Positions 44,561 through 51,407 of a stretch of 64,000 bases of DNA are shown in pieces (positions within the stretch are counted from its first letter, which is position 1; every line of letters begins with the position of its first letter). This DNA is from Parcubacteria group bacterium Gr01-1014_13. GTDB taxonomy: Bacteria > Patescibacteria > ABY1 > Magasanikbacterales > GWA2-37-8. The notes below the pieces were generated by a model. That model saw only the letters and a program-made list of their open reading frames with translations. It was not told where the DNA came from and ran no database searches. A program made the position numbers and the translations under genes. The stretch covers positions 372,001 to 436,000 of the forward strand of contig VMGB01000001.1 of the NCBI GenBank assembly GCA_007376295.1. Reading direction: 5' to 3'.

Positions 44561-44582
44561 ATCATAGATAAATACGGCTTCT

Positions 44583-44611
44583 ATTCTACCAATTAGACCT
44601 TAAAAATGCAA
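44583..44611 (-). promoter_or_regulatory. Candidate promoter for NUDIX paralogue A and rfbH
   Basis: Minus strand TTGCAT (44606-44611), 17-base spacer, TAGAAT (44583-44588), 22 nt before the start codon. Confidence 0.5.
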
Positions 44612-44614
44612 GAT

Positions 44615-44663
44615 AAAAAAGAAGCCCTGCCACCTTTGTCCTATTGGACTTGGGTGGCAGGGC
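44615..44663 (-). terminator. Strong terminator of NUDIX paralogue B
   Basis: Minus-strand 11-bp perfect stem GCCCTGCCACC/GGTGGCAGGGC with an inner GTCC/GGAC stem, followed by TTCTTTTTT. 32 nt after the gene's stop. Confidence 0.9.
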
Positions 44664-44694
44664 GTTACCGAGCTCTTCTGGGGCTGATCCTTTG

Positions 44695-45234
44695 CTAGTA
44701 GCGCGGATACTGCCAGTAGACTCGGGCTGCTTTCGGGATGATGATCTCGCGGTGGATATTTACCGTGTTACTAGGAAGATCGCTGACGGGAAACCACTTG
44801 TGACGATCGTCGATGCGTGGATCGCCAGCTAGCTTGACGATAAAGATGTGCGAGTGGACAGTCCCACGGTCTTCGGAGGTGATCTCTTTGTCGACCAGAT
44901 CGAACTTTTCAATCCTGGTACCAAATTCCTCCTCCAATCGATTCGCCACGTCACGATCCTGCTCGCCATGACGATAGAGTTTTCCAGGCGCATGCCACTG
45001 GCCCGGATAGGCAGTGTCATTCATAGCGCGTTGACGCAGAAAAACCTCATTGCCACCTCTGTCCGAACGACGGAACACCATTGCCTCGAAGGCTGGCGTG
45101 GGCCACAGACGCATGATAGCATCGCACAAGGCGGTGCCAACGGGCTTGGTAGTATCCAATCGGTTCAGCATCTGAGCTAGAACCCTTTTATAGTCGTCGC
45201 TTGAAGGATCTTCCGGAACCACCGTGTTATTCAT
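44695..45234 (-). CDS. NUDIX-like hydrolase, paralogue B
   Basis: A 179-residue NUDIX-like protein: LCDAIMRLWPTPAFEAMVFRR, EVFLRQRAMNDTAYPGQWHAPGK, then a variant NUDIX box with YRHGEQDRDVANRLEEEFGT. Compared with GX5EX7REUXEEXGU the residue after R is deleted, but the EE pair is present. Later EDRGTVHSHIFIVKL, WFPVSDLPSNTV and IIPKAARVY match paralogues A and C. A pyrophosphohydrolase activity on a nucleotide derivative is plausible. It is a single-gene unit with promoter, AAGGAG Shine-Dalgarno 8 nt from the ATG, and strong terminator. G+C content is visibly higher than in the surrounding genes. Confidence 0.8.
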   Translation of the reverse strand: MNNTVVPEDPSSDDYKRVLAQMLNRLDTTKPVGTALCDAIMRLWPTPAFEAMVFRRSDRGGNEVFLRQRAMNDTAYPGQWHAPGKLYRHGEQDRDVANRLEEEFGTRIEKFDLVDKEITSEDRGTVHSHIFIVKLAGDPRIDDRHKWFPVSDLPSNTVNIHREIIIPKAARVYWQYPRY

Positions 45235-45259
45235 TGCGATTTCTCCTTTGTTTGTTCTC

Positions 45260-45278
45260 AGACCCTTACGGGGGGTCT
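45260..45278 (-). promoter_or_regulatory. Hairpin in the 5' leader of NUDIX paralogue B
   Basis: Six-bp stem AGACCC/GGGTCT with a seven-base loop between the promoter and the Shine-Dalgarno. It could stabilise the mRNA 5' end or affect translation; function is inferred. Confidence 0.45.
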
Positions 45279-45291
45279 AAGGAGTAGTTGC

Positions 45292-45320
45292 TTTATATCC
45301 TAAATAAACAAAAAAGTCAA
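45292..45320 (-). promoter_or_regulatory. Promoter of NUDIX paralogue B
   Basis: Minus strand TTGACT (45315-45320), 17-base spacer, TATAAA (45292-45297). The -35 and spacer nearly match the promoters at 46033 and 46729. Confidence 0.75.
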
Positions 45321-45331
45321 GGTTGGCTATT

Positions 45332-45380
45332 AAAAAAACGCCCTGCAGTCTTGTCCGATTTGGACTAGATAAACAGGACG
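45332..45380 (-). terminator. Terminator of NUDIX paralogue C
   Basis: Minus-strand arms CGTCCTG/CAGGGCG with an inner GTCC/GGAC stem, followed by seven T. The two-stem design and part of the sequence match the paralogue B terminator. Confidence 0.82.
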
Positions 45381-45393
45381 TCAATCTCCTTAA

Positions 45394-45981
45394 TTACTGG
45401 AAAGAACGTTTGGGTTGGCCTGATTGATTGCGCTTATGATGAGCTACAGCTGCCAACGGGATGATTGGATCGGAGTGGTGCGGCACAATACTCTCTGGCA
45501 ATTTACTGATGGGATGCCAATCGTGCCGAAGATCAAGCAATGGTTGCCCAACGAGGTCTACTAGAAAAACATTTGAATGCACCGTACCCCTCTCTTCGTG
45601 ATGTACTGGAAATCTACTCACAAAATGGAATGATTTGATTCCAGTATGGAAGAAATCTTCTTCAAGACGTTTGGCAACATCTTGATCATGTTCCCCCTGT
45701 CGATATATAGAGCTGGGAGCACACCATTCGTTAGGGTGGGCAATGTCGTCTGGTGGGCGCTTGGTCAGATAAACTTCGGTATCTTTACCACTACCACGAA
45801 TATGCAAGGCTTCGAAAGCGACTGCTGGCTTTAGCCTCGTAAGAGCATTGCACAGCTTGGTTCCCTGAAACTTTCTCGGGTGAATTAGAGAAAGCAGGTC
45901 CGCTAACAACTCTTTGAGTTCGTCGCCGTCGAGAGATTTAGCTTTTTCTAAAATATGCCTTACATTTGCTGATTTTACCAT
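45394..45981 (-). CDS. NUDIX-like hydrolase, paralogue C
   Basis: A 195-residue protein from the ATG at 45979-45981, which has AAGGA seven nt upstream. A frame extension to 46029 would start only 3 nt past the predicted -10 box and is rejected. Landmarks are LCNALTRLKPAVAFEALHIR, EVYLTKRPPDDIAHPNEWCAPSS, a variant NUDIX box YRQGEHDQDVAKRLEEDF, ERGTVHSNVFLVDLVG, WHPISKLPESIVPHH and a basic C-terminal tail (HHKRNQSGQPKRSF). The EE pair of the box is present. A single-gene unit with its own promoter and terminator. Confidence 0.8.
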   Translation of the reverse strand: MVKSANVRHILEKAKSLDGDELKELLADLLSLIHPRKFQGTKLCNALTRLKPAVAFEALHIRGSGKDTEVYLTKRPPDDIAHPNEWCAPSSIYRQGEHDQDVAKRLEEDFFHTGIKSFHFVSRFPVHHEERGTVHSNVFLVDLVGQPLLDLRHDWHPISKLPESIVPHHSDPIIPLAAVAHHKRNQSGQPKRSFQ

Positions 45982-46003
45982 TCTTTTTTTCCTTTGGCAC
46001 TTC

Positions 46004-46020
46004 CTATCCACCGTGGATAG
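46004..46020 (-). promoter_or_regulatory. Hairpin in the 5' leader of NUDIX paralogue C
   Basis: CTATCC/GGATAG arms around a five-base loop, located near the expected transcript 5' end and ahead of the Shine-Dalgarno. Similar placement to the paralogue B leader hairpin. Confidence 0.45.
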
Positions 46021-46032
46021 AGAAGACATATC

Positions 46033-46061
46033 AAATTATCATTTATTAACAAAAAAGTCAA
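46033..46061 (-). promoter_or_regulatory. Promoter of NUDIX paralogue C
   Basis: Minus strand TTGACT (46056-46061), 17-base spacer, TAATTT (46033-46038). The -35 hexamer lies inside the 3' arm and T run of the upstream terminator. Confidence 0.65.
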
Positions 46062-46074
46062 GGTTTCCCTTGAC
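46051..46074 (-). terminator. Terminator of the histidine phosphatase gene, overlapping a promoter
   Basis: Minus strand GTCAAGG-GAAA-CCTTGAC, a perfect 7-bp stem with a GNRA tetraloop, then six T. The sequence CCTTGACTTTTTT is at once the terminator's descending arm with T run and the -35 of the next gene. Confidence 0.8.
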
Positions 46075-46089
46075 CTAATCCGGTTTTAG

Positions 46090-46722
46090 CTACAATATTT
46101 TGCGAGTAGAAATATGTTCATGCTCGATCACATTTCCCGCATCATCAAATAATACCCGCCACGCTTCGCCTTTTTCCAAATACATAACCCTGCCTTTTTC
46201 GTTTTTTAACTCCCTAAGCGACGGCAACGACTTGCCTGGATTCAGCAATTGCCACATTGCAAAAGCGGTCGGATCGCCGTGGCTAACCACAAACACGGTC
46301 TTGCCTTGATATTTGGCGAGGATATCCTTTATCGCCGCCACCATCCGAGCCGTAAAACTTGGCGGTCTTTCAATGCGCAAATTTTGTAAAGCCGGATGTG
46401 TATACGGATCTATGATTTCTGCCAACCAAACAAGGGATCTGCCAAACATGTCCGGCGAATCCGGGTCCTGTAAACGCGGATCAGGCTCAATTGACAAATT
46501 CAAGCCGGGATAATTACTCATAATTTCCGCGGAAGATTGCATGGCCCGCAAAAAATCACTGCTGACAACCACGTCCGGTACCACCCCACTCTTACGAAAA
46601 ATACGGCCAAGCACTCGCATTTTTTCTTTTCCAAATTCGCTTAAGGAAATAGTCCCATCGTAAATAATTCCTTTCGGATTTTCCAAATCTCCGTGGCGAA
46701 TTAAAAAGATAGTGGTTTGCAT
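46090..46722 (-). CDS. Histidine phosphatase family protein (phosphoglycerate mutase-like)
   Basis: A 210-residue protein with the catalytic IFLIRHGDLENP (RHG motif), VVSSDFLRAMQSS (SxxxRA), and a second histidine in VFVVSHGDPTAFAMW. Members remove phosphate from sugar phosphates, nucleotides or act as cofactor-dependent mutases. Its C-terminal half is slightly unusual with VMYLEKGEAWRVLFDD. Its promoter lies so close that the mRNA would be leaderless. It forms a cassette with the NUDIX genes, suggesting nucleotide or phosphosugar clean-up. Confidence 0.9.
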   Translation of the reverse strand: MQTTIFLIRHGDLENPKGIIYDGTISLSEFGKEKMRVLGRIFRKSGVVPDVVVSSDFLRAMQSSAEIMSNYPGLNLSIEPDPRLQDPDSPDMFGRSLVWLAEIIDPYTHPALQNLRIERPPSFTARMVAAIKDILAKYQGKTVFVVSHGDPTAFAMWQLLNPGKSLPSLRELKNEKGRVMYLEKGEAWRVLFDDAGNVIEHEHISTRKIL

Positions 46723-46728
46723 AAAAAC

Positions 46729-46757
46729 TTTATACCGTAAATAAACGAAAAAGTCAA
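46729..46757 (-). promoter_or_regulatory. Promoter of the histidine phosphatase gene (leaderless)
   Basis: Minus strand TTGACT (46752-46757), 17-base spacer, TATAAA (46729-46734), then only six bases to the ATG at 46722, so transcription should begin at or next to the start codon. Confidence 0.72.
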
Positions 46758-46765
46758 GGTTAAAC

Positions 46766-47704
46766 CTAAAAATTCACCCTCTCTCTTTCTATCACCAGTG
46801 GCCGTTCGCGTACTTGGGTGTAAATGGCTCCAATATACTCGCCCAAGATACCAATAAAAAACAACTGAATGGAAGAAAAGAAAAAGATACCGATACTAAG
46901 CGGTGCTAAGCCGGCTTCAAACCGATCCCAAAAAAGCAGTTTGTAAATTAAATAAACTATACCGACTATAAAACTGATAACTGACATGCCAAAACCAATA
47001 AAACTGGCCAGACGCAAAGGAATTTTGGAATGATTCACAAAACCAAGCATAGCCAAGTCGTAGAGCGAATAAAAATTATTGCTGGTCTTACCTCTTTTTC
47101 TGGCTGGCTGAAAATAACTTACTTCGGCGCGATTAAAACCAAGTTCGGTAATTAAACCGCGAAAATATGGATATGGATCTTTGAGCGTGCGCAAAACCGC
47201 AATAAATTTTTGGTCGTATAGACCAAAACCAGTGAAATTTTTTATTTGCTCAACATCCGATATTTTTTTTATTAAGTTATAATAAACTTTTCGTATAGCG
47301 AACATTATAGCATTCTCTTCACTTTTATTTTTTACTCCCACCACAATAGAACTTCCTTCTTCCCACTTCTGCAAAAATTCTTTAATTGTCGCTGGCGGAT
47401 CTTGTAAGTCGGAGGCCATCAGCACCACAGCATCGCCATGCGCTTGCTGCAATCCATAGTATGGAGAACGGATATGACCAAAATTTTTGATGTTAACGAT
47501 AATTTTTACATTATAATCTACGGTAGCCAATTTTTTTAATACCGCCACGGTACTGTCTGTGGAAGCATTATCAATAAAAATATGTTCATAGCGATATTGA
47601 GGCAGATCGGCAAATACGGCTTTAACCTGACTGTACAATTCTTCCACGTTTAATTCTTCGTTGTAGCATGGGGTAACCACGCTAATAAGTTTTTTGTCTG
47701 ACAT
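46766..47704 (-). CDS. GT2 polyprenyl-phosphate sugar transferase (GtrB/ArnC-like) with two C-terminal membrane spans
   Basis: A 312-residue GT2: VVTPCYNEELNVEELY, IFIDNASTDSTVAVL, LMASDLQDPPATI (DLQDPP is the hallmark of GtrB/ArnC-type enzymes), and FQPARKRGKTSNNFYSLYDL. Two membrane helices follow (LRLASFIGFGMSVISFIVGIV and a second ending in FFIGILGEYIGAIY). It transfers a sugar to undecaprenyl phosphate. As the last gene of the CDP-sugar operon it may load the branched sugar or a neighbour residue. Confidence 0.9.
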   Translation of the reverse strand: MSDKKLISVVTPCYNEELNVEELYSQVKAVFADLPQYRYEHIFIDNASTDSTVAVLKKLATVDYNVKIIVNIKNFGHIRSPYYGLQQAHGDAVVLMASDLQDPPATIKEFLQKWEEGSSIVVGVKNKSEENAIMFAIRKVYYNLIKKISDVEQIKNFTGFGLYDQKFIAVLRTLKDPYPYFRGLITELGFNRAEVSYFQPARKRGKTSNNFYSLYDLAMLGFVNHSKIPLRLASFIGFGMSVISFIVGIVYLIYKLLFWDRFEAGLAPLSIGIFFFSSIQLFFIGILGEYIGAIYTQVRERPLVIERERVNF

Positions 47705-47708
47705 ATAA

Positions 47709-48587
47709 TTATTCTTCTAATAAAGTCTGGTGATTTAAATTCGGTAAAGCTGTTTTGTAATAAGATACAAGCTGAGCAATGGCAGAATCAATGGTTGTAA
47801 AGGTAATGCCAGGAAATGCTTGGTTCATAAGAGTGGAGTCACAAGAATATTCTTTTCCATACCCTTTGCTAGAGATAAGGACAGGTACTTCATAACCAAT
47901 AGTCTGAATCACTTTTTCTGCAATAGTTTTTAAATCAATTGCTTCACCACGGCCAATATTAATAAAAGTTTCTTTTGGCTGGTTGGCAATGCATTTTTCT
48001 AAAATATGAATAAAATCATCAATAAAAAGATAATCGAACATCACATTTTGACGCATGGTAATTGGTTGGCGCAGAAGCGCCCGGCAAATAGCATTGGAAA
48101 TAAAGCGAATCTCATAATCTTCGTATTTGCCAAAAACTGCGAATAAGCGTAAGTGAGTAATATAATCTACTTTGTCTGCGTACTTGGCGCAGACATATTT
48201 GTACAAGCCGTATTCATCATTGGGTACGTGTTTATCAAAGTCGGTTTCTTTGACTTTAACGAGCGGCTGTTGTTTATCATACTCTGCTCCAGAACCAAGG
48301 GTAATCATGCGTTTAAAAAAAGGTTTGGCGCGTACCAGATTAAAAAACATCCTTAAATTAACATGGGTGATACCAAAGACATGTTGTTGTTTACGCGTAC
48401 CGCCAATATTAGCGGCGTGAATCACAATATCTACCGGATTTTTCTCCAAAAAATTATACACCGCATCGCTGTCGGTGAGATCTAGTTCGGCATGGGTAGG
48501 CGCAATAATCTCGTACTTGCTACTGAGCTGTTCTTTTATATTGCGGCCGATAAATCCATTACCGCCAGTTAAAAATATTTTCATCAT
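47709..48587 (-). CDS. NAD(P)-dependent SDR, candidate reductase of the branched CDP-sugar
   Basis: A 292-residue SDR with FLTGGNGFIGRNI, IVIHAANIGGTRKQ, TLGSGAEYDKQ, YGLYKYVCAKYA (YxxxK) and a RLFAVFG strand. It is 1 nt from the thiamine enzyme gene. In yersiniose synthesis a reductase (YerF) reduces the ketone formed by the ThDP enzyme; this SDR is the obvious candidate here. I cannot tell YerF-like activity from epimerase activity by eye. Resemblance to GDP-fucose synthase-like SDRs is also visible. Confidence 0.75.
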   Translation of the reverse strand: MMKIFLTGGNGFIGRNIKEQLSSKYEIIAPTHAELDLTDSDAVYNFLEKNPVDIVIHAANIGGTRKQQHVFGITHVNLRMFFNLVRAKPFFKRMITLGSGAEYDKQQPLVKVKETDFDKHVPNDEYGLYKYVCAKYADKVDYITHLRLFAVFGKYEDYEIRFISNAICRALLRQPITMRQNVMFDYLFIDDFIHILEKCIANQPKETFINIGRGEAIDLKTIAEKVIQTIGYEVPVLISSKGYGKEYSCDSTLMNQAFPGITFTTIDSAIAQLVSYYKTALPNLNHQTLLEE

Positions 48588-48588
48588 A

Positions 48589-50394
48589 CTAATTTTTATC
48601 TTTAACGATCATATTTTCCGCCAATTCTTCTGGGCTTAAAAACGGAAACATGTTTTCGTATGGATTGGACATCATCTTGCCGTCTGGACCTTTTTCAGAA
48701 GTAACACGCGGGATAAGAAGCTGCCACTCTGGCGTCATCACATCGCAAATCACCGGACCGTCATGATCAAGCGCTTCTTTTATTTTTTCATCTACTTCAT
48801 CTACCGAAGAAATGCGTATACCTTTGATACCGTAGACTTCGGCAATCTTTAACGCATCCGGACACCACACACCAGAATCTGGACTCTCGCCGATCATACG
48901 GCCGCCAAAAAAATTACGCTGAGTATGACGCATTAGCAAATAGCCGTTGTTGTTGAAAATAAAAATTTTCAGTGGCAAATTGTTTATTTTCACTGTGGCC
49001 AGTTCCTGTAAATTCATTTGCATGCTGCCGTCACCGGTAATAACGATTGTAGGTTTTCGGCCCGCAGCAATACACGATCCAATGCCTCCTACCCAATAAC
49101 CCATTGTAGAAATACCGCCAGTAGTAAGAAAACGCTGATCTTTTTTTATCTTCCATGTTTGAGCAGCTACATGAAAACAGGATCCGGTATCAACTAAAAT
49201 ATTTGCGCCCGGCGGAGTCAGTTCGCTTAAGCGGTCGGTAAAATAATATGAATTGACCGGTTTTTCATCTTTGTAAGAAGGCAAAACAACCGGATATTTT
49301 TTTCTCCAATTCTGACATATTGCCACCCACTGCGGCCTTTCGATTTCCGGCTGACTCTGTGCATATTTTGCAAGTTCAATCAAAAATTCTTTAGCATCAG
49401 CCAAAACAGGTAAAACAATATTTAAATCTGGTTTTTCCAGTTCTTTTTGGTCAATATCGACAACAATCTTTTCGGAATTACGGCCAAAATCTTTTACGTT
49501 GTAGCCGGTAAGCGATACGGTAAGGCGAGAACCAACCGCGATAATCAAATCAGCATTTTGCACAGCAAAATTAGCACTGCGTTCGCCATAAGTCCCCGGC
49601 CGGCCGGCATAAAGCGGGTGATCGCTAGTGATAATATCTAAACCTAAACGTGAAGTTAAAAGAGGAATTTTTATTTTTTTTATTACTTCTTCAAAAGCCG
49701 GAATGCCGCCAGATAAACGTACGCCTTGTCCGAAAATAAATAACGGTCTTTCTGCCTTGGCAATACGCTCATAAACAGCTTTTACTTTTTCTGCTAACTC
49801 TGGAGATGGCTGAGAAATTTCTACCTCAACTTCTGCCGGTGGGCCATACGCATCAATGACTGACTGCGGCACTTCTGTGCGCTGCATATCTACCGGCACT
49901 TCAATCCACACCGGGCCGGGCCGGCCGGTAGTTACCTGCTTCCAAGCTTCGGCAACATATTCGCCGATACGGGCAGGATCATCTACGGTGACAAAATATT
50001 TGGTAATCGGCGCAACCATTTTGCGTATACTTATCCCCTGCACGCCAAATTGGCGAATATCAGTTTTTTCCGCGTATTGGACAATAGATAAATTTGATTG
50101 GCCGGAAATAACAATCATCGGAGAAGAATCTACCCAAGCGCCAACAACGCCATTTAAAGCATTTACCGCTCCCGGTCCGGCGGTAACCATCGCAATTGCC
50201 GGTTTGTTAGCCACTCGGCTGTAGGCCTCGGCAGCCATAGTTGCGCTTTGTTCATGGTGCGGACAGGTATAATGAAATTGTTTGTTTTTGGCGACAGCGT
50301 CGTTTAAAAACATGGCATGTCCGCCGGTAATAGTAAAAACTTCGCTCACACCGCGCTCACCAAAGTATTTGAAAATAAAGTCTGCGATAATCAT
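48589..50394 (-). CDS. Thiamine-diphosphate-dependent enzyme, acetolactate synthase/YerE-like
   Basis: A 601-residue ThDP enzyme with the three-domain plan of the acetohydroxyacid synthase family. N-terminal PYR domain: VFTITGGHAMFLNDAV and HHEQSATMAAEAYSR with the catalytic Glu48, then VTAGPGAVNALNGV. Central domain: PLFIFGQGVRLSGG, PLYAGRPGTYGERSAN. C-terminal PP domain: ThDP/Mg motif GDGSM (454-458) to NNNGY (481-485). It lies between an aldolase gene and an SDR gene in an operon with rfbF and rfbG, which favours a YerE-like role: acyl transfer from a 2-oxo acid to the 4-keto group of CDP-4-keto-3,6-dideoxyglucose. Ordinary acetolactate synthase (ilvB) is less likely since no ilvN/ilvC is near. 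Confidence 0.85.
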   Translation of the reverse strand: MIIADFIFKYFGERGVSEVFTITGGHAMFLNDAVAKNKQFHYTCPHHEQSATMAAEAYSRVANKPAIAMVTAGPGAVNALNGVVGAWVDSSPMIVISGQSNLSIVQYAEKTDIRQFGVQGISIRKMVAPITKYFVTVDDPARIGEYVAEAWKQVTTGRPGPVWIEVPVDMQRTEVPQSVIDAYGPPAEVEVEISQPSPELAEKVKAVYERIAKAERPLFIFGQGVRLSGGIPAFEEVIKKIKIPLLTSRLGLDIITSDHPLYAGRPGTYGERSANFAVQNADLIIAVGSRLTVSLTGYNVKDFGRNSEKIVVDIDQKELEKPDLNIVLPVLADAKEFLIELAKYAQSQPEIERPQWVAICQNWRKKYPVVLPSYKDEKPVNSYYFTDRLSELTPPGANILVDTGSCFHVAAQTWKIKKDQRFLTTGGISTMGYWVGGIGSCIAAGRKPTIVITGDGSMQMNLQELATVKINNLPLKIFIFNNNGYLLMRHTQRNFFGGRMIGESPDSGVWCPDALKIAEVYGIKGIRISSVDEVDEKIKEALDHDGPVICDVMTPEWQLLIPRVTSEKGPDGKMMSNPYENMFPFLSPEELAENMIVKDKN

Positions 50395-50395
50395 A

Positions 50396-51406
50396 CTATT
50401 GTTTTTTGTGCTTAGCCAACTCCATCGCCACCTCCACTACTATATCTTCTTGTCCGCCCACGACTCGGCGTTTTCCCAGTTCCATAAAAATTTCCCGCGG
50501 ATCAACACCAAATCTTTCGGCCGCGCGCTTTACCGGTAAAGTAAACACCGAAAAAACTCCGGCCAAACCGCTGGCAATGGTAATAGAATCAATTTCCAAT
50601 AATTTTTTCATGAACGTTGTCACGATCTGATCGCTTACATCCATTAAAATATTTAAATCAACTGGAATTTGATAGCCCATTTTTTTAAGCAGCGCCACTA
50701 ACACTTCAATCGGGCAATTGCCGGCTCCCGGACCAAATCCGCGAATCGTACCATCAGCAATACGAGCGCCGACTTCCAGCGCCATCCAAGTATGCGCCAC
50801 AGCCATGCCCAAATTGTTGTGGGCATGAAAACCGATCGGTACCGGCAGATTTTCTACTAAATATCCAATTGTTTCTTTTACCATTGCGGGTGTAGAAGCA
50901 CCGGCTGAATCCATAATGATAATTCCTTGCGCGCCATAACTTACCATTTTTTTTGCTTCTTCAAGAAGGCGTTCTTTAGTTGTCATGTGATACATCATGA
51001 GCACTCCATAAACTTCTTTTCCCAGTTCGGCTACATACTTTATATATTGCTGAGTAACATCGGCCTCAGTACAATGCGCGGCCACACAAACCAAATCAAC
51101 TCCAAGTTTCATGGCTGGAGCCAAATCGTTTGCGATAGTGCCAAAACCAGGCAATAGAAAAATACCCAAACGAGTTTGTTTTAATTCTTTGCGCGCGACT
51201 GCCAATAATTCTAAATCCGGTGTACCCGAAATGCCTACTTGCACAGATGAAGCGCCAATACCATTGCCATGGCCAACAATAACCACATATTCACCAGCTT
51301 TATCTACGGCACGACAATAGCGCTCCACTTGTTCAGTGGTAAGTTGGTGCGAAATAGCATGTTGGCCATCACGCAAAGTAGAATCAAAAATCATTAAATC
51401 TTTCAT
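50396..51406 (-). CDS. mhpE: 4-hydroxy-2-oxovalerate aldolase
   Basis: A 336-residue DRE-TIM aldolase of the MhpE/DmpG/BphI family. IFDSTLRDGQHAISHQL holds the R-D-G motif and the catalytic histidine, GFHAHNNLGMAVAH the metal-binding HxH, and ADGTIRGFGPGAGNCPIEVL the glycine-rich region; SGLAGVFSVF matches the C-terminal communication domain. It reversibly splits 4-hydroxy-2-oxopentanoate into pyruvate and acetaldehyde. It is 1 nt from the acetaldehyde dehydrogenase gene, its normal complex partner, and 1 nt from the ThDP enzyme. No aromatic meta-cleavage genes are present, so a biosynthetic role is likely. Confidence 0.93.
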   Translation of the reverse strand: MKDLMIFDSTLRDGQHAISHQLTTEQVERYCRAVDKAGEYVVIVGHGNGIGASSVQVGISGTPDLELLAVARKELKQTRLGIFLLPGFGTIANDLAPAMKLGVDLVCVAAHCTEADVTQQYIKYVAELGKEVYGVLMMYHMTTKERLLEEAKKMVSYGAQGIIIMDSAGASTPAMVKETIGYLVENLPVPIGFHAHNNLGMAVAHTWMALEVGARIADGTIRGFGPGAGNCPIEVLVALLKKMGYQIPVDLNILMDVSDQIVTTFMKKLLEIDSITIASGLAGVFSVFTLPVKRAAERFGVDPREIFMELGKRRVVGGQEDIVVEVAMELAKHKKQ

Positions 51407-51407
51407 A

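Noticed and set aside
45982..46029. Longer start for NUDIX paralogue C at 46029
   Set aside because: It would begin only three bases after the predicted -10 box, whereas the ATG at 45981 has a Shine-Dalgarno sequence.
49856..50224. 122-codon plus-strand frame within the ThDP enzyme gene
   Set aside because: Antisense to the well-conserved ThDP enzyme and without motifs or expression signals.
48589..50394. Reading the ThDP enzyme as ordinary acetolactate synthase for branched-chain amino acids
   Set aside because: No ilvN, ilvC or ilvD is adjacent, and the operon context is sugar-nucleotide synthesis; left as a fallback explanation only.
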